Origin: an uncultured Clostridia bacterium
Lineage (GTDB): Bacteria > Bacillota > Clostridia > Christensenellales > Borkfalkiaceae
Assembly (NCBI GenBank): GCA_944376295.1
Contig: CALWCE010000004.1
Coordinates: forward strand, 119,407 to 183,406
Direction: 5' to 3'
Length of the DNA: 64,000 nucleotides
Below, piece by piece: positions 44,439 through 52,699 of this stretch. Made by a program: the position numbers and the translations under genes. The notes beneath the pieces were generated by a model that saw only the letters and a program-made list of their open reading frames with translations, made no database searches and had not been told where the DNA came from. Within the stretch, counting starts at the first letter, position 1. Each line of letters opens with the position of its first letter.

Positions 44439-45125
44439 CAAATTTTATCGTTCGCCTTGTCTGCGTCAATAAATTTGAGCGCTCCGCTCCGGGAGAGGGC
44501 TCGCACGCCGCAGAGAAGCCCCGGAAAAGCCGGCGATCTGTCGTCGCCCCTCCCCGGCGCCGTGAAAGCGTCCGCAAGCAAAAAGCGCCGCCCCGAAGGA
44601 CAGCGCCGAACGCGCAGGAAAACCCGCCGTGTTGATCATTCTTTCTTCCCTTGCTCCCAAGATCTCTTCCGCGGGCAAAACCGCGCTTTTGCGCTTCTCC
44701 CCGAAAAACAAGAAAGCGCTTTCTCGCCCCCCGAAGAGGGAGGTAAGGGAGCGGGTGAGATCAACAACCCCTCCGTCAGGCTCGTTCCTCGCCTGCCACC
44801 GTCTCGGCAGCGCAAGGGAAACGCCGCCTCGGTCACGGTTTTTGCCCACAATGGCAAAAACCTCAGTTCGCCGCGCGCACGCCACACCGTGGCGATGCGT
44901 ATCATGCGCGGCTCACCCCCTTACACAGGAGAGGCTAAAATGAGGATTGCTAAAACAATTTCCGCGAGGAGGGTTTCCCTCCGCTGCGGGACTCAATTTG
45001 TACCCGCAGGGCACTTATTGTTCTTAGAATGACAACCAAGCTCGCGGGCGAAAACGCAATTTAGATGCCCTCTCTTCACCCCTCACGGAATTTGTTTTGC
45101 GTAGCAAAAGAAATTCGTGAACTTC
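44439..45125. other. Long non-coding interval between pdxS and rng, rich in repeat remnants
   Basis: About 690 bases without a supported gene. It holds structured repeat copy C (44962-45122), a detached fourth piece resembling helix H4 (about 44670-44698, GGCAAAACCGCGCTTTTGC), and GAGGGAGGTAAGGGAG (near 44736) like the GGGAG repeats. Reading frames here overlap the repeats and have no start sites worth the name. Confidence 0.65.
44962..45122 (-). repeat. Structured 3'-abutting repeat, copy C
   Basis: In the direction of rng it begins GTTCAC three bases after the stop. H1 arms are GAATTTCTTTTGC and GCAAAACAAATTC, with the extra C before GTGAG. Then GTGAGGGGTGAAG, GTCATTCTAAGAACAATAAG, H3 as GTGCCC/GGGTAC (45000-45014), CAAATTGAGTC and H4 with inner GGAGGG/CCCTCC (44962-44990). 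H3 and the inner helix of H4 differ from copies A and B but still pair. Confidence 0.8.
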
Positions 45126-46634
45126 TCAGTAGAGGATCTGCGCGGTATCGGGGAGCGTGAGGGTCTCGGCGTCGTCGCCGCGGATGGTGAACTTCTCCTG
45201 CAAAAATTCTTTGTTCGGGATGAGGTAGACGCGCTTATCTTTCCACACGCCCGTGACGTCGGCGCGGAAATAGCGCCCGAACAAAATGTTCTTCAAAAGC
45301 TCGTCGTTGAGCTCGACGATCGCCGAACGGTACCCTTCCGCAAAGCAGTCCAAAAGGGCGCTCCGGATCAAGAGAGCCATGTAAAGATCGGAAAGCTCCT
45401 CGCCCCGCCCGCCGCAGTGACGGCAGGGCTGCAGCAGCATGGAAGCGATCTCGCGGCTCGTGCGCTTGCGCGTAAACAGGGTCACGCAAAGATCGTTCAT
45501 GGGCAGCACGCGGCACTTGGAGCGGTCGGAAGAAAGCGCCCGTTCGAGCTCTTCCGTCACCGCCGTACGGTGTGTTTCCTCCGCCATATCGATGAAGTCG
45601 ACGGCAACGATGCCGCCCACGTTGCGCAGGCGCACCTGACGGGCGATCTCGCGCGCCGCCAGAAGGTTGGTCTCAAAGACGGTGCTCTCCAAATCGTTCT
45701 CGCCCGTGAATTTTCCCGTGTTGACGTCGACGACCGTCATCGCCTCCGTCCTGTCGAAGATGAGGTACGCGCCGTTTTCGAGCCGCACCATGGACTGCGA
45801 GAGCGAAAAGATCTGTTCGGAGAGCCCGAAGTGCTTATACATGCTCTCCGCGCCCGTATAGTGGACGACGCGTTTTTCGCCGAGGTCGGGCCGCATGCGG
45901 GCGATCGTCAAGATGCGCTCGTAAAGCTCTTTATCGGCGACATACAGTTTGGTGGCGCCGTCCCCCAAAGAATCGCGCAGCACCTTAAAGGGAAGGTCTG
46001 CCTCGCGGTAGACGGCGGTGCCGACGGGCGCCGTGCGCGCCGCTTCCATCGCCGAACGGTAGATGCGCCGCAGAAATTCGCACTCCGTTTTGAGGTGCCG
46101 CCGCGTCGCATTGGCGGCAGCCGTGCGCAAAATGAAGCCTTCGCCGGGGAGCCGCTGCCGTTCCGCCTCTTTTAAAAGCGCGGTGCGGATATCGGGGTCT
46201 TCGATCTTGCGGGAGATGCCCAGAAAGTCCGTGCGCGGGAGATAGATGAGCGTCTTGCCGACGAGGGAAAGATCGAGCGAAACTTTGGCGCCCTTATTCC
46301 CGCGTGGGGCCTTGACGACCTGCACCAAAACTTCGTCCCCCTCTTTGAGATCGCGCACCGCGCTGCTGCCCGAGCCGTCGTAGCTTGCAAAGCGCGCCGC
46401 GCCCTCGTCGAGCGGGAGATAGCAGTTGCGCGCCATGCCGCAGTTGATGAACGCCGCCTGCATGCCGGGCACCACGTTGGCGACTTTGCCCTTATAGATG
46501 TTGCCGAGCACGGCGCCGTTCTTTTCGTTCTCGCCCTCGATCTCCACGAGCTTGCCGTCCTCTGCATAGACGACGATCTGTTCCCCGCAGACGCGGTCAA
46601 AAAACCATTCCTTCTTTACTGTACTTCCGCTCAT
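45126..46634 (-). CDS. rng: Ribonuclease E/G family protein
   Basis: Endoribonuclease of 502 residues, RNase G size, for rRNA maturation and mRNA decay. From ATG 46634 (MSGSTVKKEWFFDRVCGEQI), behind GAGGAAAG. The N-terminal S1 domain (about 38-125, GNIYKGKVANVVPGMQAAFI) is followed by the catalytic aspartates in LIFDRTEAMTVVDVNTGKF and GGIVAVDFIDM and the zinc link CRHCGGRG. It is close to spoIVFB, a frequent arrangement in Clostridia. Structured repeat copy C follows its stop. Confidence 0.94.
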   Translation of the reverse strand: MSGSTVKKEWFFDRVCGEQIVVYAEDGKLVEIEGENEKNGAVLGNIYKGKVANVVPGMQAAFINCGMARNCYLPLDEGAARFASYDGSGSSAVRDLKEGDEVLVQVVKAPRGNKGAKVSLDLSLVGKTLIYLPRTDFLGISRKIEDPDIRTALLKEAERQRLPGEGFILRTAAANATRRHLKTECEFLRRIYRSAMEAARTAPVGTAVYREADLPFKVLRDSLGDGATKLYVADKELYERILTIARMRPDLGEKRVVHYTGAESMYKHFGLSEQIFSLSQSMVRLENGAYLIFDRTEAMTVVDVNTGKFTGENDLESTVFETNLLAAREIARQVRLRNVGGIVAVDFIDMAEETHRTAVTEELERALSSDRSKCRVLPMNDLCVTLFTRKRTSREIASMLLQPCRHCGGRGEELSDLYMALLIRSALLDCFAEGYRSAIVELNDELLKNILFGRYFRADVTGVWKDKRVYLIPNKEFLQEKFTIRGDDAETLTLPDTAQILY

Positions 46635-46677
46635 CTTTCCTCGAAAGTATGATCCTTTTTTGAAGTGTATTTGCCTT

Positions 46678-46706
46678 ATTTTATCACATTTTCTTGCACT
46701 TTTCAA
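46678..46706 (-). promoter_or_regulatory. rng promoter
   Basis: Minus strand TTGAAA (46701-46706), 17 bases, TAAAAT (46678-46683). It lies just beyond the stop of the M50 peptidase gene. Confidence 0.65.
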
Positions 46707-46724
46707 GCAGAAAAGCGATATTTT

Positions 46725-47750
46725 TCACTCCTTCACCTGCGGCTGAAACACACGCGGCGCTGACGAAGCCCCGTTTTTCGGGAGAGGGCTTTCGAGCGCC
46801 TCTTTGAGCGTCAGCGAATAACCGCCTTCTTCTAAAACGGCAAAGAGCTCCCCTTCCGTCAGTTCGCCCAGATACTCCCCGTCTTCATAGACGATGAGGA
46901 CGAGGTACTTATCTTCGCGCAGGTATCTCACGCACTCGCCCGCCGTGCGCTCGGAAGAGAGCACCACGCGCTTTTCTTCCACCCCGCGCGAAAAGGTGCG
47001 CCCGCGCGAAAAGGCGATGCGCCGGTAGCTCCCGCCGCCGAAATTGCCCGCAAAGAGCAGGAGCGCAAACAGGAGCGCCGAAAAGTTGGGCGAAGAAAAC
47101 AGGCTCAAAACAAAGAGCGCGAAGATGCCGCCCGCCGTCAAAAAAGCGGCGATGCGCGAAAAAAGCCGTGCGCGCGACTCTCCCAAAGGGGCAAGGAGCA
47201 GCAGGAGCAGCCGTCCGCCGTCCAAGGGATAGGCAGGCAGCAGGTTGACGAGGAAAAGCGAGAGCGAAACTTCCGCCGCCGCCTCGGTATAGGGGTATGT
47301 TTCGGGGAACAGCCACCAGAGCGCCGCGAACGCGAGCGCCGTAAAGGCGTTCGCAAGCGGCCCCGCGAGCAGCACTTTGGCTTCCGCCTTGGGGGGGATG
47401 CCCGAAAGATCGCCCGAGATGACCGCCCCGTAGGGCATGAGCAGGATCTTATCGAGGCAGTACCCTTCGCTCCGCGCGGCGATGGAATGGGCAAATTCGT
47501 GTTCGAGCGCCGCCAAGACCGCCGAAAGGAAGAGAAGGAGCTGCCCCGTGAAGGCGGAGAGCACCCCCGCCGCCAGAAAGAGCGGATGCACGCGCACGCG
47601 GAAGGCGCCGATGCGCTTCCCCGCCCCGCCCGATCGCCCGTCCGCCTGAGGTGCGAAGGACGCGGAGGAGGCAGAGCGGAGCGCCGAAGACGCCGCCCGC
47701 CCCGTCGAAGCCGCCGCCTCACGCAGCGCGGCGGGATCAGCTCCAGGCAA
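46725..47750 (-). CDS. spoIVFB: SpoIVFB-like intramembrane zinc protease (M50) with CBS domain
   Basis: Site-2-type protease of 341 residues; in sporulators it cuts pro-sigma-K in the mother cell. The zinc site is LEHEFAHSI (HExxH) with NLLPAYPLDGG further on. About six helices and a C-terminal CBS-like domain (about 265-330) follow. The start is uncertain: the longest frame uses TTG 47750, overlapping the spoIVFA stop by 14 bases, and gives about 45 Ala/Ser-rich residues before the usual beginning (RIGAFRVRVHPLFLAAG). No good Shine-Dalgarno site exists. Pairing with the SpoIVFA-like gene supports the name. Confidence 0.82.
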   Translation of the reverse strand: MPGADPAALREAAASTGRAASSALRSASSASFAPQADGRSGGAGKRIGAFRVRVHPLFLAAGVLSAFTGQLLLFLSAVLAALEHEFAHSIAARSEGYCLDKILLMPYGAVISGDLSGIPPKAEAKVLLAGPLANAFTALAFAALWWLFPETYPYTEAAAEVSLSLFLVNLLPAYPLDGGRLLLLLLAPLGESRARLFSRIAAFLTAGGIFALFVLSLFSSPNFSALLFALLLFAGNFGGGSYRRIAFSRGRTFSRGVEEKRVVLSSERTAGECVRYLREDKYLVLIVYEDGEYLGELTEGELFAVLEEGGYSLTLKEALESPLPKNGASSAPRVFQPQVKE

Positions 47751-48468
47751 GCCCGTCTTCGCTCACGGTGCAGCCGTTGATGAGCGAGCCGTCCGAATAG
47801 AACATGACGCGCACCTCCCCTTCGCCGTCCGAAAAGCCCATGGGGATGGTCGCCTTCAGCTCGTCGCCTTCCGCAAAATACACGGTGTCGAGCCCGCTCA
47901 CGACGGTGGAGAAGGAATCGGAATGCCCCACTTCCACGGTGTAGCCCGTCTCCGCGTCGCCGTTGACGGAAAGAAGCGTGCCGTCTGCGGGGGGATAGAC
48001 GCTCGCCTGAGCCGTGAAGGAAAGGACGCCCGTATCCGAGACGGCGATCTCCGCCTCCACGCTGTCGTTGACGAGGGGAGAGAGCGCAAAGTCGGTATAA
48101 ACGCGCGTATCGGCAGTCTCCGCTTCCCCGTCCGCGAACAGCCCGCGCAGGAAGGTGTTGACGGCGCTCCCGGGGAGGAAAATGTTGGTGAAGAAGATGG
48201 TCGCGCACAGCGCGCAGGCGGCGATAAATTCGCCCAACAGGATGCGCCGCTGCGTCCTTTCCCGCCGCGTCTCTTCGGGAGCGCGCGCAATGGGCGTGCT
48301 CTCGGCATAGGCAGGGTCGTCCTGCACGGCGTTCACGCGTTCGTTGACGTCTTCGATGAGCTGCTCTTTGAGATCGGGCTCGCCCTTTTTGCGCTTTTCG
48401 CGCTTGTTGATGTGCACGGTCTCCACCGGGATCTCGAGCATTTCGGCATAGTTGAGTTCGTCGTTCAT
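47737..48468 (-). CDS. spoIVFA: SpoIVFA-like membrane protein with degenerate M23 domain
   Basis: Protein of 243 residues from ATG 48468 (MNDELNYAEMLEIPVETV), preceded by GAGGGGTGATTGCC. A cytoplasmic part of about 85 residues is followed by one helix (about 92-112, EFIAACALCATIFFTNIFLP) and an extracytoplasmic domain like a LysM-type peptidase without its catalytic histidines (GYTVEVGHSDSFSTVVSGL, YFAEGDELKATIPMG). This is the layout of SpoIVFA, which anchors and inhibits SpoIVFB. A sigma-E-like promoter lies upstream. Confidence 0.75.
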   Translation of the reverse strand: MNDELNYAEMLEIPVETVHINKREKRKKGEPDLKEQLIEDVNERVNAVQDDPAYAESTPIARAPEETRRERTQRRILLGEFIAACALCATIFFTNIFLPGSAVNTFLRGLFADGEAETADTRVYTDFALSPLVNDSVEAEIAVSDTGVLSFTAQASVYPPADGTLLSVNGDAETGYTVEVGHSDSFSTVVSGLDTVYFAEGDELKATIPMGFSDGEGEVRVMFYSDGSLINGCTVSEDGLAWS

Positions 48469-48501
48469 GGCAATCACCCCTCTTTCAAACGTTACGGGGA
48501 T

Positions 48502-48530
48502 AATATATGAAGCGGCCCGGGAAAATAGAA
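48502..48530 (-). promoter_or_regulatory. Sigma-E-like promoter of spoIVFA-spoIVFB
   Basis: Minus strand TTCTATT (48524-48530), 14 bases, CATATATT (48502-48509); the sigma-E consensus is near kmATATT, 13-15 bases, CATACAAT. Three mismatches in total over both boxes are outside the best-conserved positions, so support is moderate, helped by context. Confidence 0.55.
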
Positions 48531-48532
48531 GC

Positions 48533-48568
48533 GCCGCCCGCCGTCGGACTGTGTCGACGGCGGGCGGC
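48533..48568. terminator. Terminator of the cysteine desulfurase gene
   Basis: GCCGCCCGCCGTCG (48533-48546) pairs perfectly with CGACGGCGGGCGGC (48555-48568). T-rich sequence follows on both strands, so it separates the desulfurase and spoIVFA transcripts. Confidence 0.85.
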
Positions 48569-48592
48569 TTATGTGTTTTTTCTGTTTTTTCT

Positions 48593-49699
48593 TTAACGAC
48601 GCACCTGCAAAAGCTCAACGACCATGTTTGCAGCATAGTGCGCCTCTTCCGGCGTCGTCTCCGCCCCGAAGGAAAAGCGCAGCCCCCTCTTTGCCTCCTC
48701 CTCGCTCCTGCCCATCGCGAGCATGACGTGCGAAGGCAGCGCCGCGTGCGCCGAGCACGCCGCTCCGCCCGAACAGGCGACGCCGCGAAGATCGAGCGCG
48801 CCGATGAGCCATTCCCCGCCGCGCGCAAAGGTGATATGCGAGAGGTTGGGGGCGCGTTCCGCCTCCCCGCCGTCGATGCGCGCCTCCCCGTTGAGCGCCG
48901 ATAACATATGCGCTTCGAACGCGTCGCGAAGTTCCTTTGTATGCGAGATAAACGCCTCGCGCTCGCTTTGGGCGAGGACGAGCGCTTCCGCCATCCCCAC
49001 GATGCCCGCCGCGTTGAGCGTGCCGCCGCGAAGAGAACGCTCCTGCTCTCCCCCCGCGATGAGGGGCGGGATGCGGACGCCGCTTTTCACCCACAAAAGC
49101 CCCGTGCCCTTGGGCCCGCCCAATTTATGCGCGGAGAGCGCGACGGCGTCTGCGGCAGCGGTCAGCGCCTTCAGATCGCAGCACCTGCCCGCCTGCACGC
49201 AGTCGGCAAAGAGGAGCGCGCCGTATTCATGGCACAATTCTGCCGCCTCTTCAACGGGCTGAAAAACGCCCGTTTCATTGTTGACCGCCATGAGCGCGAC
49301 GAGCTTTGCGCCCCTTTTGAGCGCTTCTTCGACGGCTTCGGGCGGCACCCGCCCCTCCCGATCGCAAGCAAGCAGAGCGTGCTCCCCCCTGAGCTTCGCC
49401 GAGGAAAGGACGGCGGCGTGTTCGATCGCGGAGACGGCGAAGGGCTCGCCCGCCGCAAGGCAGCGCACCGCCCAGTTGTCCGCCTCGGTGCCGCCCGAGG
49501 TGAAATACACCTCCTTCGGCTTCACGCCGAGCGTTTCCGCAATGCGGTCGCGCGCCTCGCCGATAAGATAAGCAGCCTTCCGCCCGAAGGCGTGCAAAGA
49601 GTCGGGGTTGCCGAAATTTTCTTTGAGGAGGGGGAGCATGCGTTCGAGCACTTCCGCCCTCAGCGGCGACGTTGCCGCATAGTCCAGATAGACGTTCAT
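48593..49699 (-). CDS. Cysteine desulfurase (NifS/IscS type)
   Basis: PLP enzyme of 368 residues that releases sulfur from cysteine for Fe-S clusters or thiolation. From ATG 49699 (MNVYLDYAATSPLRAEVL) with GAGGCGGT upstream. FTSGGTEADNWAVR, the PLP lysine in ALSAHKLGGPKGTGLLWV, and the active-site region VACSGGAACSAHAALPSHV are seen. No IscU or MnmA partner is next to it, so its acceptor is unknown. Function assignment within the NifS/IscS group is open. Confidence 0.92.
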   Translation of the reverse strand: MNVYLDYAATSPLRAEVLERMLPLLKENFGNPDSLHAFGRKAAYLIGEARDRIAETLGVKPKEVYFTSGGTEADNWAVRCLAAGEPFAVSAIEHAAVLSSAKLRGEHALLACDREGRVPPEAVEEALKRGAKLVALMAVNNETGVFQPVEEAAELCHEYGALLFADCVQAGRCCDLKALTAAADAVALSAHKLGGPKGTGLLWVKSGVRIPPLIAGGEQERSLRGGTLNAAGIVGMAEALVLAQSEREAFISHTKELRDAFEAHMLSALNGEARIDGGEAERAPNLSHITFARGGEWLIGALDLRGVACSGGAACSAHAALPSHVMLAMGRSEEEAKRGLRFSFGAETTPEEAHYAANMVVELLQVRR

Positions 49700-49782
49700 A
49701 CCGCCTCGCTTTCCCGCCCGCGGCGCGGGAGCGCGCCCGAACACACGGGAGATCGCCGCCTTCGGGCGGCGTGCAAAAAATT

Positions 49783-49803
49783 GCCCCGCGCAGGGCGCGG
49801 GGC
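49783..49803 (-). terminator. Terminator of the phosphotransferase-like gene
   Basis: GCCCCGCGC/GCGCGGGGC with a 3-nt loop, followed on the minus strand by AATTTTTTG. Confidence 0.88.
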
Positions 49804-49817
49804 GAAGACGCAAAAAC

Positions 49818-50558
49818 TTACTGCCAGTCGCAGACGTTGACCCACTTGGCAAGGAACTCTGCCTCTTCGGGCTTATGCTTGACCGACTGAGACGCCGCGA
49901 CGATGGGCAGCACGCGCTGGACGTACTGGATCGCCGTATCCGTCTTGGTGCAGAAGAGGCGGAGATATTTTTCCGCGAGCTCATCCTGCCCATGCAGCTT
50001 GAAGAGAAGGTAGGTGCGCGCCGCATCTGCCGAGCCGTTGCCCTGCGTGGCGTGCGACCAGTCGATGATATAAGGCGTGCCCTCTTTGGTGATGATGATG
50101 TTGCTGGGCTGGAAATCGCCGTGGCACAGCTTGGTGTGGCGGGGCAGACCGTCGAGGCGGACGTGAAGATCGTACCTCACGGACGCAGGATAAGAGCTTG
50201 CCGAAATTTTGGCGTGCATCTTATCGCGCAGATGCCCCAGAAGCGGCACTTTTTCCTTACTCATCCTGATCTGCAGATCGACGAAGAAGTCAAGATACTC
50301 ATCCTCTTTTTCGGGATGATCCTGCATCATCTTTTCGAGCGTTTCGCCCTCGATGAATTCCCAGATGACCGACCACTTGCCGTCGACGACGGAGACCCCC
50401 AAAATTTTGGGGATGTTCAAAGACGTCTGCTCGACGCGCGCCTGATTGAGCGCTTCGTTGAGGATGTCTGCCTTCGAATAGGTCTCGTCGAACGACTTGA
50501 TGAGCCGATCGCCGTCACGGTAGACTTTTTTGCCTACGCCTTCGTAAATAAGTTCCAT
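49818..50558 (-). CDS. Aminoglycoside phosphotransferase-fold protein
   Basis: Kinase-like protein of 246 residues from ATG 50558 (MELIYEGVGKKVYRDGDRLI), with GGAGGAAAATT before it. The catalytic loop is LCHGDFQPSNIIITKEG with metal aspartate in YIIDWSHAT; the N-lobe lysine is in RLIKSFD. It resembles the small APH-like family often labelled TIGR02172 in Clostridia. The substrate is probably a small metabolite or sugar, not proven; resistance should not be assumed. A promoter TTTACA-17-TATAAT lies at 50646-50674. Confidence 0.82.
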   Translation of the reverse strand: MELIYEGVGKKVYRDGDRLIKSFDETYSKADILNEALNQARVEQTSLNIPKILGVSVVDGKWSVIWEFIEGETLEKMMQDHPEKEDEYLDFFVDLQIRMSKEKVPLLGHLRDKMHAKISASSYPASVRYDLHVRLDGLPRHTKLCHGDFQPSNIIITKEGTPYIIDWSHATQGNGSADAARTYLLFKLHGQDELAEKYLRLFCTKTDTAIQYVQRVLPIVAASQSVKHKPEEAEFLAKWVNVCDWQ

Positions 50559-50645
50559 AATTTTCCTCCATAAAAGCGGGGAGTTATCCCGCAAGATTTT
50601 CCCGTATCATAAGCTCCGAGGCGCAAATCCGCTCTCGGCGTTAGT

Positions 50646-50674
50646 ATTATAGCGCAAAACGGCGCAAATGTAAA
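50646..50674 (-). promoter_or_regulatory. Promoter of the phosphotransferase-like gene
   Basis: Minus strand TTTACA (50669-50674), 17 bases, TATAAT (50646-50651). Confidence 0.7.
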
Positions 50675-50721
50675 TACCTGTTTTGAAAAAACTTCTCTTA
50701 TTTTGCGGAAATTTTTCAGCT

Positions 50722-51666
50722 TTACGACTCTTCGTCGAAGGCAGGCGCCTCTTCCCCTTCCAGAATGAGTTTGAGGCAGTACTCTTCGTCCTCGAGCGCC
50801 TGGAGCCGCCGCCCGTCTTCCGTACCCGCGTTCCTCTCGTTGTCGGCCGAGAGCCGAAGCGCAAAGACGAGCCCGCGCAGATAGACGACCAAAAAGATCA
50901 GGCAGACAAAGGCAAGCCCGCCCGAGACCGCCATCCCGACGACGGGCCAGATGCCCTGCGTGCGGAGAAGGAAGGCGGAAAAGACGCCCGTGAGCGCGAG
51001 AAGGAGCACGGCTGCGATCCCGAAGGCGGCGGTGCGCACGAGATAGTAATGCTTGTTGTCGTTCAATGCGCCGCGGCGCGCCTCCCTTGCCTCCTCGACG
51101 GCGGCTTTTAAGGGCCTCATCTCTTCGAGGATGCCCTGCCGCGCGTCCTGCAAGCGGCTTCCGACGCGCTCCAGGATGGAAGAACGCACTTCCTCCGGCA
51201 TTTGGGCGAATTTTTCGGCATTCTCCCCGATAAAGAAGGGGCTGTCGTCCGTAAAGCCCTGCGTGCGGCTCTCCCACACGCCCAAAAGCGCCTCAACGCT
51301 CTCCTCGTCGTAGGTGAGCGCCTGCGAGAAACACTTCTCCGCGGCGGCATAATCGAGGGAGGAAAGCGCCTTCTTCCCTTCCGAGATGAGCTTGTCCCGC
51401 GCCTCCTCCGCCTCGCGGCGGGCGCGCTCGCGCTCTTCCTGCAGCTTTTTGAGCTGCGAAGGAGTGAGCCCGACCATGTCCTCGTCGTACTCCTCTTCGG
51501 GGAAGTCGACGGCAAATTCCACGTCGTCCTCCGCGTTCTCGGGCGAACTTGCCCCTTCGGGCGTTTCGCCGTCGGCGGTCCCGTCCGTCGCGTCCTCGAT
51601 GCCGCCCAGCGCGTTGCGTTTTACCTTGATGGTGCGGCCTTCGTCTTCGATGATCCTCTCTTCCAT
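50722..51666 (-). CDS. Hypothetical TPR-like membrane protein
   Basis: Protein of 314 residues. An acidic N-terminal region (about 20-65) is followed by a charged helix (LKKLQEERERARREAEEARD, about 72-92), one TPR-like hairpin (ALSSLDYAAAEKCFSQALTY) and two membrane helices (about 213-235 and 242-264). The last 45 residues are soluble and acidic. I do not recognise a family. It follows ispE by nine bases and is surely co-transcribed with it; ATG 51666 follows AAGGAGCATTT. Confidence 0.75.
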   Translation of the reverse strand: MEERIIEDEGRTIKVKRNALGGIEDATDGTADGETPEGASSPENAEDDVEFAVDFPEEEYDEDMVGLTPSQLKKLQEERERARREAEEARDKLISEGKKALSSLDYAAAEKCFSQALTYDEESVEALLGVWESRTQGFTDDSPFFIGENAEKFAQMPEEVRSSILERVGSRLQDARQGILEEMRPLKAAVEEAREARRGALNDNKHYYLVRTAAFGIAAVLLLALTGVFSAFLLRTQGIWPVVGMAVSGGLAFVCLIFLVVYLRGLVFALRLSADNERNAGTEDGRRLQALEDEEYCLKLILEGEEAPAFDEES

Positions 51667-51675
51667 AAATGCTCC

Positions 51676-52542
51676 TTATTCTTCGTTTTGTATGCTCTCG
51701 GCGGCAAGCGCCGTGAAGTTCTCTTTTCCGATGCGCTCAAGCGCTCTGTCGCGCGCTTCGCGTTCTTTGAACAGCGCGAAGACGGTGCTGCCCGAGCCCG
51801 TCATGCCCGCTATAAGCGGCGAAAGCGAGCGCGCTGCGTTCAGCGCCTCCCCGATCTTATCGTGGAGCGAACACGCCGCGGGCAGAAGGTCGTTTTTGCA
51901 CTCCCCCGCCGCCGCTTCCACTTGTCCCGCCGAAAAACAGGCGACGGCGCGCTCCGTCATCCCCGAAGATCCGCTGCCGCCGAGCGCGTCGAACGCGGAA
52001 AAACACGCCGCGGACGAGACGCCCCCCTCGGGACAGATGAGGACGAAATACAGTTTGGGCATCCCCGCAACGGGGGTGAGCCGTTCCCCCCTGCCCTGCA
52101 TGCGGAACGCCCCCGCAAAAAGCTGCATCGCCGTATCGCTGCCGAGCGCGCGGGCGAGGGGCAAAAGCTCCTCTTTTTTTACGCCGAAGAGGCGGGAAAG
52201 CGCCAGCAAAACGCCCGCCGCATCCGCGGACGAGCCGCCTAAGCCCCCGCCGACGGGGATGCTTTTTTCGACCGTGATGTCCGCGCCCTCCGCCTGCGGG
52301 AACGCCGCAAAGAACAGTTCGGCGGCGCGCACGGCGTTGTTCTCCCGGGGCGGAAGATGTTCGCATCCCATGCCGCGCATGACGACGGAACCCCCCTCCA
52401 GCGGGCGGCGCTCAGCCCGAACGATATCGCAAAGATCGAGCGAGACGGCGAGCGAGTCGAGCGTATGAAAAGCCCCCTCCCGCCCCGTGACTTCGAGCGT
52501 GAGGTTGAGCTTGGCATGGGCATTGACGGTGACGCGCTCCAT
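51676..52542 (-). CDS. ispE: 4-diphosphocytidyl-2-C-methyl-D-erythritol kinase
   Basis: GHMP kinase of 288 residues in the non-mevalonate isoprenoid route. From ATG 52542 (MERVTVNAHAKLNLTLEV). The ATP loop is PVGGGLGGSSADAAG (near 95) and GMTGSGSTVFALF is the third GHMP motif. No Shine-Dalgarno site precedes the ATG; the -10 box of a promoter ends seven bases before it, suggesting a leaderless message. It lies near veg and sipL, the veg-ispE neighbourhood known from Bacillus and Clostridia. Confidence 0.93.
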   Translation of the reverse strand: MERVTVNAHAKLNLTLEVTGREGAFHTLDSLAVSLDLCDIVRAERRPLEGGSVVMRGMGCEHLPPRENNAVRAAELFFAAFPQAEGADITVEKSIPVGGGLGGSSADAAGVLLALSRLFGVKKEELLPLARALGSDTAMQLFAGAFRMQGRGERLTPVAGMPKLYFVLICPEGGVSSAACFSAFDALGGSGSSGMTERAVACFSAGQVEAAAGECKNDLLPAACSLHDKIGEALNAARSLSPLIAGMTGSGSTVFALFKEREARDRALERIGKENFTALAAESIQNEE

Positions 52543-52548
52543 ACAGCC

Positions 52549-52577
52549 ATTGTAGCACAAATCGCCCCGTTTTGCAA
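52549..52577 (-). promoter_or_regulatory. ispE promoter (leaderless transcript predicted)
   Basis: Minus strand TTGCAA (52572-52577), 17 bases, TACAAT (52549-52554). The start site would fall at or next to the A of the ispE ATG (52542). Confidence 0.65.
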
Positions 52578-52699
52578 GGGGCGCTCCGCACTCCGTCCGC
52601 CTGCAGAAAAGATTTCACGCAATTCTCGCCGTTTTCCAGGAAAAGCCGCCGCGCCGCAGCCCGGAACACAGGGCGGCGGCACGGACGTTCGGCGGAAGA

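Noticed and set aside
44397-45032. 211-residue plus-strand open frame between pdxS and rng
   Set aside because: It overlaps the pdxS promoter and structured repeat copy C, is very basic and serine-rich, and has no ribosome site.
49818-50558. Antibiotic resistance kinase
   Set aside because: The fold is APH-like, but its family is widespread in Clostridia with no resistance link, and there is no mobile context.
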